Below, piece by piece: positions 1-6,864 of a DNA stretch of 36,125 bases; position 1 is the stretch's first letter; the number at the start of each line of letters is the position of its first letter. The stretch covers positions 1-36,125 of the forward strand of contig JABDGD010000021.1 of assembly GCA_013286205.1 (NCBI GenBank), read 5' to 3'. A program made the translations under genes and the position numbers. Origin of the DNA: Candidatus Firestoneibacteriota bacterium. GTDB taxonomy: Bacteria; Oederibacteriota; Muellerivitia; Muellerivitales; Muellerivitaceae. Below the pieces are notes generated by a model. The model was given only the letters and a program-made list of their open reading frames with translations. It did not search any database and was not told the DNA's origin.

Positions 1-266
1 TCTACGGCCTTCCAGCGGGTTTTGAGAAAGACCGGGTCGGCGTCGTGTCCCTGAATATCGAAGGTTGGGATCCTTCGGAACTGGCTTTCGAGCTGGATGA
101 GAAATATGGCGTGATGGTTCGGTCGGGTCTGCATTGCGCGCCATTGGCCCATCGAACGATCGGCACTTATCCTATCGGTACGGTGCGCTTTAGTTTTGGT
201 TTCTACAACACAGATAAAGAAGTTGAGAAGGCTTTAAACGCGTTGAAGGTCATAACGCAAAGTTAG
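1..266 (+). CDS. Cysteine desulfurase / class V aminotransferase, C-terminal part
   Basis: The reading frame is open from the left edge (first full codon at base 3) and ends at 266, so only the last 87 or so residues are visible. The segment [15 protein letters not shown] is the active-site loop of PLP-dependent cysteine desulfurases of the class V aminotransferase fold; its cysteine would carry the persulfide released from L-cysteine. The following [12 protein letters not shown] and a C-terminal helix with EVEKALNAL are typical of the C-terminal domain. The gene ends 17 bases before mnmA, which needs persulfide sulfur, so it is probably the sulfur donor for tRNA thiolation and perhaps Fe-S assembly. 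The subfamily (IscS, SufS, or the shorter SufS-like group) cannot be decided because the PLP-lysine half lies outside the window. The apparent GTG start at 45 is internal, not the true start. Confidence 0.88.
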   Translation, partial: YGLPAGFEKDRVGVVSLNIEGWDPSELAFELDEKYGVMVRSGLHCAPLAHRTIGTYPIGTVRFSFGFYNTDKEVEKALNALKVITQS

Positions 267-283
267 AAGAAAGTTGGGATGAG

Positions 284-1408
284 ATGAAGATTGGTGTAGC
301 GATGAGCGGCGGTGTGGATTCTTCGGCGGTATTAGGCCTCTTAAAAGAGCAGGGCCACGAAGTGCTGGGATTCACCCTCAAAATATTACCCTGTGAAATT
401 ACCCCGGAAGAAAACGGCGCGGTGAAGATTAAAACCGTGGAGCCGAAGGGACAGCGCTGCTGTTCGGTGGAAGATATTCAAGATGCCCGTCAGGTGGCTT
501 TGAAACTGGGCGCGGCGCACTATGTGAATGAAGGCCTCGATGTATTTCGCGCTAATGTGGTGGACCGCTTTTTAGATGAATATGAGCAGGGCTTAACCCC
601 GAACCCCTGCGTGGAATGCAACCGCTTCGCCAAACTTCCTTTACTGCTTCAGCAGGCCATTTCGCTCGATTGCGAAAAGCTGGCGACAGGCCATTACGCG
701 CGGCTGGATCAAGACCCCCAAACAGGACGTTGGAGAATTCTCAAGGCCTTAGACCCCGATAAAGACCAAAGCTATGTTCTTTATAAGCTGAGTCAAAAGT
801 TGCTGTCACATCTTCTTTTTCCTCTGGGTGAGTATAAGAAACAGCAAGTCCGTGAGGACGCTCGCCGTATGGGTTTGAGCATCGCGGAAAAAGCTGAGAG
901 CATGGATATCTGTTTTGTCACGCAGGGCAGCTACCGAGATTTCGTCAAAATTCACCGGCCTCGCGCTTTTGTGCCGGGCAACATTGTGGACACCAAGGGC
1001 AAAGTGTTGGGCCAACATGAAGGCATCGCGGGTTATACCATCGGCCAGCGTAAAGGCTTGAATCTCTCAGGCGGACCTTTCTTTGTGGTGGAGCTGCAGC
1101 CGGATACGGCCACGGTCATCGTGGGGCGTGACGAAGAAACTTTCACCAAAGAATTTACCGTGGGTGAAATGAACTGGGTGGCCTGGGATCCGATTACAGA
1201 GCCCCGAGAAGTGATGGCTAAAATCCGCTACCGCTCCACCGAGCAGGCAGCAATACTTTATCCCGATGGCCCCAAGCAAGTACGTGTGGTTTTAAAAGAC
1301 CCGGCCCGGGCGGTCACACCCGGCCAGTCAGCGGTTTTTTATGAAGGCGACGGCGTGATTGGCGGTGGAATTATTCAAAAACCCCGTTCCGGAACGGCAG
1401 TTCAGTAG
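284..1408 (+). CDS. mnmA: tRNA-specific 2-thiouridylase MnmA
   Basis: Cytoplasmic enzyme that activates U34 of tRNA-Lys, -Glu and -Gln with ATP and inserts sulfur to give 2-thiouridine. The 374-residue length is normal for the family. Visible signatures are the N-terminal PP-loop SGGVDSS (residues 8-14), the motif NPCVECN with the first catalytic cysteine at C109, ATGHYARL near 135-141, KDQSYVLYKLSQ around 160-171, and SMDICFV with the second catalytic cysteine C210. The C-terminal part holds GYTIGQRKGL followed by a beta-barrel domain. The ATG at 284 lies behind a purine-rich GGGATGAG stretch. It follows the cysteine desulfurase by 17 bases, consistent with one transcript for sulfur donor and acceptor. 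Nothing is missing or unusual. Confidence 0.97.
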   Translation: MKIGVAMSGGVDSSAVLGLLKEQGHEVLGFTLKILPCEITPEENGAVKIKTVEPKGQRCCSVEDIQDARQVALKLGAAHYVNEGLDVFRANVVDRFLDEYEQGLTPNPCVECNRFAKLPLLLQQAISLDCEKLATGHYARLDQDPQTGRWRILKALDPDKDQSYVLYKLSQKLLSHLLFPLGEYKKQQVREDARRMGLSIAEKAESMDICFVTQGSYRDFVKIHRPRAFVPGNIVDTKGKVLGQHEGIAGYTIGQRKGLNLSGGPFFVVELQPDTATVIVGRDEETFTKEFTVGEMNWVAWDPITEPREVMAKIRYRSTEQAAILYPDGPKQVRVVLKDPARAVTPGQSAVFYEGDGVIGGGIIQKPRSGTAVQ

Positions 1409-1451
1409 CCTCTAACTGGTTTAGCCGCGATAAGGTTGGTAAACTAACTTC

Positions 1452-2591
1452 GTGAAAATTTCTAAAGCCATTTTCTTATTTTTGCTGTGGTCGGTTATGG
1501 CGCTAGTGGGAGTTTGGATTCCGCTGGCCTGTACTAACACGGCCAGTAATTTTTTGCCGACCAAGCCTTCCACGCCTGTAGTCGCTTCAGCCACGGCTAC
1601 CAACGCCTTTGGTTACACCTCGACTCCGACTTTTACGCTTCAACCGACGGGCACTCCAACCAATTCTCCGACTGCTATCACAGCCATGACAGGGCCGATT
1701 ACTATTTGCGCGCCTCGAGTTCCTAATGCGGTGGCGCTCAATGCGGCACACAACACACTTTATGTGGCGGGCGGCGATGGAACTTTATCCATATATTCGG
1801 TTCCCACACCACCTGTTCCACTTTCTGCGAGTGTTGTTACTCCCTTCACGACTATTACAGGATTTAATGGAATTGTTTTTGGTGAACTTACAGGAGTGGC
1901 AGTTGGTCCAGGAGCCTCGCCAAACTTTTATGTTTTGGACGCTGGCACGCAGTCGATTTATGAGTTTAATTCTTCTAATCTTCCAGTTACTACTTGGAAC
2001 AGCTACAACGGCATGCCTTTTAACGCTACTAGCCCACCCTTGGGCATTGCGGTCGATAGTAGCGAGAATGTTTATGTGGTAGACACAGGCAACAATGTCG
2101 TCGATGAGTTTAAAGTTTTGGGAAACACAACTACAGGTCCGGTAACGGTTACGACGGTAAATCAATGGGGGTATTCCGGTAGCGGCGTTGGGTATTTTAA
2201 TGATCCGTCAGGTATTGCGGTTGATACGGGAAATAATGTTTATGTGGCTGATATGGGAAATGGCGTGATTCAAAAGTTTTCTTCTGCAGGCATTTTTACT
2301 TCTCAAATTGCCACAATGCCTAATCCTAATATTGTGATGGGTCTTGCGGTGGATGCGGGCGGAGATGTTTTCGCTGCGGATTATAATAATTTTTTGGTTG
2401 AAGAATACACGGCCCCTTCTTCTGCTGTTACTTTGACGGCTGGCGGGCCTGTTACGCTCAGTGCTCAATGGGCGGGTCCTGCATCGATTCCTCCCGGCAG
2501 TAACTTTGGTCCGGCTGGTATTGCTTACGACGGGAGTGAGCTATATGTGGCGGATTATGACAATAATAAGGTTTACATCATAACGCCGTAG
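1452..2591 (+). CDS. Exported NHL-repeat (six-bladed beta-propeller-like) protein
   Basis: A GTG-initiated protein of 379 residues. The N-terminus is a signal peptide (basic start, hydrophobic residues about 5-26) ending PLACTN; C27 could be a lipidated cysteine, but proline at -3 makes the lipobox imperfect. Residues about 30-75 form a Thr/Pro/Ser-rich linker. The rest contains about six repeats in the style of GIAVDSSENVYVVDTGNN, with variants GIAVDTGNNVYVADMGN, GLAVDAGGDVFAADYNN and GIAYDGSELYVADYDNN, which is the NHL/TolB-like propeller pattern. Such domains are mostly binding platforms and some are lyases or esterases; no catalytic motif is evident, so function is unknown. Codon choice looks richer in A/T at third positions than in the flanking mnmA and methyltransferase genes. 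The ribosome binding site is weak. Confidence 0.8.
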   Translation: MKISKAIFLFLLWSVMALVGVWIPLACTNTASNFLPTKPSTPVVASATATNAFGYTSTPTFTLQPTGTPTNSPTAITAMTGPITICAPRVPNAVALNAAHNTLYVAGGDGTLSIYSVPTPPVPLSASVVTPFTTITGFNGIVFGELTGVAVGPGASPNFYVLDAGTQSIYEFNSSNLPVTTWNSYNGMPFNATSPPLGIAVDSSENVYVVDTGNNVVDEFKVLGNTTTGPVTVTTVNQWGYSGSGVGYFNDPSGIAVDTGNNVYVADMGNGVIQKFSSAGIFTSQIATMPNPNIVMGLAVDAGGDVFAADYNNFLVEEYTAPSSAVTLTAGGPVTLSAQWAGPASIPPGSNFGPAGIAYDGSELYVADYDNNKVYIITP

Positions 2592-2645
2592 AGATTTTTG
2601 CAAATTCGGCAGGGTTTTTATTCTTTTCTTCACTTTGTTTGCTTG

Positions 2646-2651
2646 TATAAT
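2646..2651 (+). promoter_or_regulatory. Candidate -10 box giving a leaderless transcript
   Basis: A perfect TATAAT lies seven bases before the ATG at 2659, with no good ribosome binding site between them. A transcription start 7 bases downstream would fall on or next to the A of the ATG, which would make the mRNA leaderless. The expected -35 position (about 2623-2628) is only T-rich and poorly matches TTGACA, so the promoter call rests on the -10 box alone. Confidence 0.4.
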
Positions 2652-2658
2652 TTTTCCC

Positions 2659-3225
2659 ATGACTTCCAAGGCCTCTTTTTTAAAAACAACCGTTCTTTTA
2701 ACCGCTCTGATCTATTTCGCCGGTATGGTGATTTATCCCTGTGTTCCCAAGGCTAATGCCTTGTTTTGGGAAGACGACACTCCGGGGAATGACCCTAACG
2801 AGGTAAAACAGCGTCCCGATCACTTTTCTCTCTTTGACTGGGTGGGAGACGCCCAAAAAGACGCTCAAAGACGCGACTATAAAAAGATCGACAATAAAGA
2901 CCGCGGTCCGGGAGTGAATGGCAGCGCTAAGGCGGGCGTGATTATCTTGGCGGGTACCATTGGAGCGGGTGTGGGCGTTTTGTGCGCTTACGAGTTTAGC
3001 CCGGTCAACACGGATTTAACTTCCGCTTTCATTATCGACGGCGCTTTGGGTTTGTGCGCCGGCGTAGTAGTAGGTGTTTTAATCATGCCGAGCGACTATG
3101 ATCTGGATCCTTACGCTCGAAATGAGTATTTCAAACAGCGTCAGGCTTTAGCTGAAGAACCCATCCGCTTGCAGGTTCAAAAGTCTTTTCATCCGACGGT
3201 AACGGCTTTTTCTCTCAAGTTTTAA
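2659..3225 (+). CDS. Small exported or membrane protein with glycine-zipper segments
   Basis: I do not recognise a named family. With the ATG at 2659 the protein has 188 residues; an upstream in-frame TTG at 2635 is less likely because it lies before a TATAAT box. A signal-type hydrophobic segment (about residues 6-30) ends in KANA, a plausible signal-peptidase site. After a polar acidic region come two small-residue-rich hydrophobic segments around 92-115 and 125-148, patterned AGTIGAGVGV and GALGLCAGVVVGV. These look like a glycine-zipper hairpin, as in many outer- or inner-membrane-associated small proteins. The C-terminus ends in FSLKF with a terminal phenylalanine. Role unknown; perhaps an envelope component. 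Confidence 0.65.
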   Translation: MTSKASFLKTTVLLTALIYFAGMVIYPCVPKANALFWEDDTPGNDPNEVKQRPDHFSLFDWVGDAQKDAQRRDYKKIDNKDRGPGVNGSAKAGVIILAGTIGAGVGVLCAYEFSPVNTDLTSAFIIDGALGLCAGVVVGVLIMPSDYDLDPYARNEYFKQRQALAEEPIRLQVQKSFHPTVTAFSLKF

Positions 3226-3233
3226 CAGGTTGT

Positions 3234-3288
3234 TGGATCCCCTTTTGGGATCCCTAATGAGGCTGAAAAAGCTTTTCAGTCCCACGTT
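3234..3288 (+). other. Two short hairpins in the intergenic region
   Basis: GGATCCC at 3234-3240 pairs with GGGATCC after a five-base loop. A second inverted repeat, CTGAAAA/TTTTCAG, follows a few bases later. Neither is followed by a clear T run, so a weak or factor-assisted terminator for the small membrane protein gene is possible but not shown. Confidence 0.35.
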
Positions 3289-3329
3289 AACCCTCGAGTT
3301 CACCAAAATTGATTTGAATGGAGTTTTCT

Positions 3330-4523
3330 GTGCTTCTTTATACACGTGTTAAATTGAAACCAAAGGAAGAGGACCGCTTGTTAGCGGGCCACCCCTGGGT
3401 ATTTGCCAATGAAGTTGAAACCGGACATAAGCCTTTAACCCCGGGGTCTTTAGTGGAAGTCATTACCTCCAAGGGTCAGCCGGTGGGTCGTGGTGTGGCG
3501 AGCCCTTCCTCCAAAATTCTGATCCGTCTCTTAACTTCCGGCTTCAGCCAGGATATTGATGAGGCTTTTATCGCGGGCCGTGTTGAGCAAGCGATCAAAA
3601 ATCGTAAAGGCTACAAAAAGCGTTTCTCCACCGATGGTCTGCGCATGCTCTTTGGCGAGGCGGATGGGTTGCCGGGTATCATCGCCGACGCTTTCGGCAA
3701 CACGATTGTTATTTCCTGCTTCAGCGCCGGGTTGAAGCCTTTTATGCCGGTTATGTCTAAAACTTTCCAAGATAACGGTTTTGAATTTGTTTATGAAAAA
3801 AGCGTGGGTGAAGTTTGCCAAAAAGAAGGTATGCCGGAGTTTCAGGGTTGGCTGACCAAAGAAGGCGACATGCCCATGACCTTTACGGAAGGCAAAGCGA
3901 AGTTTTACGCCAATCCGCAGGCCGGACAAAAGACGGGTTTCTATATAGATTTCCGCATCGCCCGCGAAAAGTTCGCTGAGATGAGCAAAGGTAAAAATGT
4001 TTTGGATCTTTTCGCCTATACGGGCGGCGCTTCCATCCAAGCGGCTTTGGGCGGCGCGACCAGTGTGCTGGCGATCGATTCCTCTCAAGTGGCTTTAGAT
4101 GAAGCGGCGGCGAACGCCAAATTGAATGAAGTGGATAAAATTATTCAATTCGAGAAGCGCGACAGCTTTAAGGCGATTCGCGATTTGAAAAAAGAAGAGA
4201 AAAGCTTTGATGTGATTCTGCTGGACCCGCCGCCTTTGGCGAAGAGCGTTCATGAACTGGCCGCGGGCCGTTTAGCGATGAAACGTTTGATGGGCAATGC
4301 CTTGGATATGCTCAACCCTGGCGGATCGATGATCGTGGCCAGCTGTTCTCATCATTTTCCCTGGAATCTATTGGAAGGTCTCTGCCGCGAAGCGGTGGAA
4401 GACGCGGGAAGAAACTTTAAAATGGTGGAACGCTTGACCCAACCGATGGATCATCCGGTGGTCTTGTCGATTCCCGAAACTGAATACTTACGCGCGGTCA
4501 TTTTGACCGAAGCAACATTCTAA
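3330..4523 (+). CDS. Class I SAM-dependent rRNA methyltransferase, RlmI family
   Basis: About 397 residues from a GTG at 3330, which is preceded by GGAG at 3320-3323 with six-base spacing; the in-frame ATG at 3318 would leave no ribosome binding site. The N-terminus (VKLKPKEEDRLLAGHPWVF) is the PUA-domain signature of the RlmI/YccW family of 23S rRNA cytosine-C5 methyltransferases. The C-terminal half holds the Rossmann-fold SAM site VLDLFAYTGGASI, an acidic residue at the end of the next strand (LAIDSS), and motif IV as LLDPPPLAKS. A later SCSHH carries a cysteine often seen in this family. The exact target nucleotide cannot be read from sequence. The gene is followed 27 bases later by the epimerase gene, so they may be co-transcribed, but a functional link is not expected. 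Confidence 0.9.
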   Translation: MLLYTRVKLKPKEEDRLLAGHPWVFANEVETGHKPLTPGSLVEVITSKGQPVGRGVASPSSKILIRLLTSGFSQDIDEAFIAGRVEQAIKNRKGYKKRFSTDGLRMLFGEADGLPGIIADAFGNTIVISCFSAGLKPFMPVMSKTFQDNGFEFVYEKSVGEVCQKEGMPEFQGWLTKEGDMPMTFTEGKAKFYANPQAGQKTGFYIDFRIAREKFAEMSKGKNVLDLFAYTGGASIQAALGGATSVLAIDSSQVALDEAAANAKLNEVDKIIQFEKRDSFKAIRDLKKEEKSFDVILLDPPPLAKSVHELAAGRLAMKRLMGNALDMLNPGGSMIVASCSHHFPWNLLEGLCREAVEDAGRNFKMVERLTQPMDHPVVLSIPETEYLRAVILTEATF

Positions 4524-4550
4524 TTAAAACTTTGAGGAGATGAATTTCTC

Positions 4551-5708
4551 ATGAAAATTCTAGTCACTGGCTGTGCCGGCTTTATTGGTTCCCATTTAAC
4601 CGCGAGGCTTTTGAAAGAAGGTCATGAAGTTATCGGTGTTGATAACTTTGACATTTTTTATTCCCGCAGCCAAAAAGAAAAAAACCTGATGCCGGTTTTG
4701 CTTAATTCGAAGTTTAAGTTGGAAGAAGATAATCTGGCGACAATGTCCTTTGTGAAAGTTCTCAAGGGGACCGAAGTGGTGATTCACTTGGCGGGTCAGC
4801 CGGGGGTCCGCGGTTCCTGGGGAGCCTCTTTCGGCCGTTATCTGACGAACAACATTCAGGTTACTCAAAGACTTTTGGAAGAATCGAAGGGCAGCAAACT
4901 TAAACGTTTTATCTACGCGTCCTCTTCCTCGGTTTACGGCGATGTGCCGGTGCCTGAAGGAACCGAAGCTCAATTCTTAAACGAAGAAATGAAAGTCCAG
5001 CCCAAGAGCCCCTATGGCGTCACCAAACTGGCGGCGGAGCATCTTTGCCAGCTTTATAACGTGGAATACAAAATGCCGACTGTCGCTTTGCGATTCTTCT
5101 CGGTTTACGGCCCGGGCCAAAGACCGGACATGGCTTTCCACCGCTTCTGCCAGAGCATTTTGCGCGAGGCTGCTTTGAGCATTTACGGCGACGGCAAACA
5201 GGTGAGAGATTTTACTTATGTGGATGATGTGGTGGATGTGATTGTGGCCTCCATTACAGCGGATGTGGTGGGACAAGTGGTCAATGTGGGCGGCGGATCG
5301 CCCTGCACTTTGCTGGAAGCCGTCACTATTCTGGAAGAAATTAGCGGGACTACCTGCGCCAAAACCTTTTTAGACCGCCAGAAGGGTGACGTCATTTCAA
5401 CCCAGGCCGACACCACCAAGCTCGAAAAGCTTTTTGGTTTTAAACCGAAGGTGACATTAAGAGAAGGTTTGACCCGCGAATGGGAATGGATGAAAAAATT
5501 CGTCCAAAGTGAGGACGATGAGATCGCGATTAAGGCCAATGTTCAACCGATCATCGGCGTGGATCAAGAGGCCATCGCTCAGGTGAAAGCGGATGAAAAG
5601 GCGGGGAAGAAGGCTGCGAAAAAAGCCAAGACTAACGCGGCGAAAAAAGACCCGGCGCAGGCTGAGCTGACCGATGCCCCGGCCGAACCCAATGAATCGA
5701 ATGGCTGA
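4551..5708 (+). CDS. NAD-dependent nucleotide-sugar epimerase (extended SDR, GalE/UDP-glucuronate epimerase-like)
   Basis: Cytoplasmic extended short-chain dehydrogenase acting on a nucleotide-linked sugar. The NAD-binding motif GCAGFIG is at residues 7-13, followed by VDNFD. The catalytic Tyr/Lys pair is in YGVTK and the catalytic serine in YASSSSVYG. The substrate-domain strands RFFSVYGPGQRPDMA and GDGKQVRDFTYVDD match UDP-glucose or UDP-glucuronate 4-epimerases, which I cannot separate here. The core fold ends near residue 325. About 60 extra residues follow, the last 40 rich in Lys and Ala (AGKKAAKKAKTNAAKKD), which are not part of the family core. The last bases overlap the start of the next glycosyltransferase gene, so the tail coding region also brings the two genes into translational coupling. 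A GAGGAG ribosome binding site precedes the ATG. Confidence 0.9.
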   Translation: MKILVTGCAGFIGSHLTARLLKEGHEVIGVDNFDIFYSRSQKEKNLMPVLLNSKFKLEEDNLATMSFVKVLKGTEVVIHLAGQPGVRGSWGASFGRYLTNNIQVTQRLLEESKGSKLKRFIYASSSSVYGDVPVPEGTEAQFLNEEMKVQPKSPYGVTKLAAEHLCQLYNVEYKMPTVALRFFSVYGPGQRPDMAFHRFCQSILREAALSIYGDGKQVRDFTYVDDVVDVIVASITADVVGQVVNVGGGSPCTLLEAVTILEEISGTTCAKTFLDRQKGDVISTQADTTKLEKLFGFKPKVTLREGLTREWEWMKKFVQSEDDEIAIKANVQPIIGVDQEAIAQVKADEKAGKKAAKKAKTNAAKKDPAQAELTDAPAEPNESNG

Positions 5709-6855
5709 GCGCGTTAAAGTCGCTCACCTGATCACCCGTTTGGATCTGGGCGGCGCCCAGCAGAACACGCTTTATTGCTGTGCCAACCATAACCGAAAAA
5801 AATACGATGTGGTCCTTATCACGGGTGTGGGCGGCTATTTAGACGCCGAAGCCAAGAAAATTAAAAACTGTAAAACTTATTTTATGCCTGAGTTAAAGCA
5901 CGCCATTCATCCCTGGTGGGATGTGGTGGCGTTTTTTAAATTGGCGGCCCTTCTCAAAAAAGAAAAAATTCAAATTATTCATACTCACAGCTCTAAGGCT
6001 GGTTTTTTGGGCCGCTGGGCAGCGCGGTTGGCTAAGGTTCCCGCGATTATTCACACAGTTCATGGCTGGAGTTTTTTTTCGGAACAATTCTTTTTAACCC
6101 GTTTTTTATACCAAACACTGGAACGCTGGACGGCACCGATCACCGACAAAATAATTGTGGTCAGCCGGGATAACCAAAATGAAGGTCTGTCTCACCACAT
6201 TGGCCGAAAAGAACAATATGCGGTCATCCATAGCGGCATTATTCCCGCAAAGTATGTTTTGCCAGGCGTCAAAGCGAAGAAAGCCCGTCAAAAGTTAAAC
6301 CCGCAAAACCGTCCATGTGTTTTAGTTTTATCCAATTTTAAAAAACAAAAATCGCCCTTGGACGTGGTCGAGGCCGCGAAACAACTGGCCGTTAAAATGC
6401 CTTCGGTTCTTTTTGTCTGGGCAGGGGATGGGCCTTTGCTGTCTGAAGTGAAAGAGCTGATCAAGAAAGAAAACCTCGTCAAAAACTTTAAGCTTTTAGG
6501 CTGGCGCGAAGATATCGCTGAACTTTTGGCCGCCAGTGATGTGATGTTTCTGGCTTCTATCCATGAGGGGCTGCCCCGGGTGGCGCTTCAAACGATGGCG
6601 GCGGGAAAGCCGGTGGTGGCTACGGCGGTCAACGGCACGCCCGAGGCGGTTAAAAACGGTGTGACCGGTTATTTAGTGAAGCCACACGCGGCGGACGAAA
6701 TGGCGGAAGCTTTGGCTAAAATTCTTTCCCGAAAGTCACTGGCTCAAAAGATGGGAAAAGCGGGCCAAAAGTCCCTGCGGGGCACCTTTCTGATGGATCA
6801 AATGCTTTTGGAAATCGAAAAGCTTTACGGTGCATTGGCGCCCAGGAAAAGTTAA
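5701..6855 (+). CDS. Glycosyltransferase family 4 (GT-B fold)
   Basis: About 384 residues using the ATG at 5701, which overlaps the epimerase stop by eight bases; upstream in-frame ATGs at 5674 and 5692 are possible but add residues with no family match. The N-terminal domain opens with HLITRLDLGGAQ, the usual acceptor-side glycine loop of GT4 enzymes, and has IIHTHSSKAGFLGR and IIHTVHGW. The C-terminal nucleotide-sugar domain has VWAGDGPL, LLGWREDI and EGLPRVALQTMAAGKPVVAT. The second glutamate of the classic E-x7-E motif is replaced by glutamine, a change seen in other GT4 members. Probably a peripheral inner-membrane enzyme adding a sugar to a lipid-linked glycan. Donor and acceptor cannot be deduced. 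It sits between an epimerase and an O-antigen-ligase-like gene. Confidence 0.9.
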   Translation: MAERVKVAHLITRLDLGGAQQNTLYCCANHNRKKYDVVLITGVGGYLDAEAKKIKNCKTYFMPELKHAIHPWWDVVAFFKLAALLKKEKIQIIHTHSSKAGFLGRWAARLAKVPAIIHTVHGWSFFSEQFFLTRFLYQTLERWTAPITDKIIVVSRDNQNEGLSHHIGRKEQYAVIHSGIIPAKYVLPGVKAKKARQKLNPQNRPCVLVLSNFKKQKSPLDVVEAAKQLAVKMPSVLFVWAGDGPLLSEVKELIKKENLVKNFKLLGWREDIAELLAASDVMFLASIHEGLPRVALQTMAAGKPVVATAVNGTPEAVKNGVTGYLVKPHAADEMAEALAKILSRKSLAQKMGKAGQKSLRGTFLMDQMLLEIEKLYGALAPRKS

Positions 6856-6864
6856 AATAGGCAA

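Noticed and set aside
3531..4088. 185-codon open frame on the minus strand opposite the RlmI-like methyltransferase
   Set aside because: Shadow of the methyltransferase gene; no domain recognised.
6853..6858. TAAAAT six bases before the ATG of the O-antigen-ligase gene, as a possible leaderless promoter
   Set aside because: It coincides with the stop codon of the preceding gene in a tight operon and has no -35 box.
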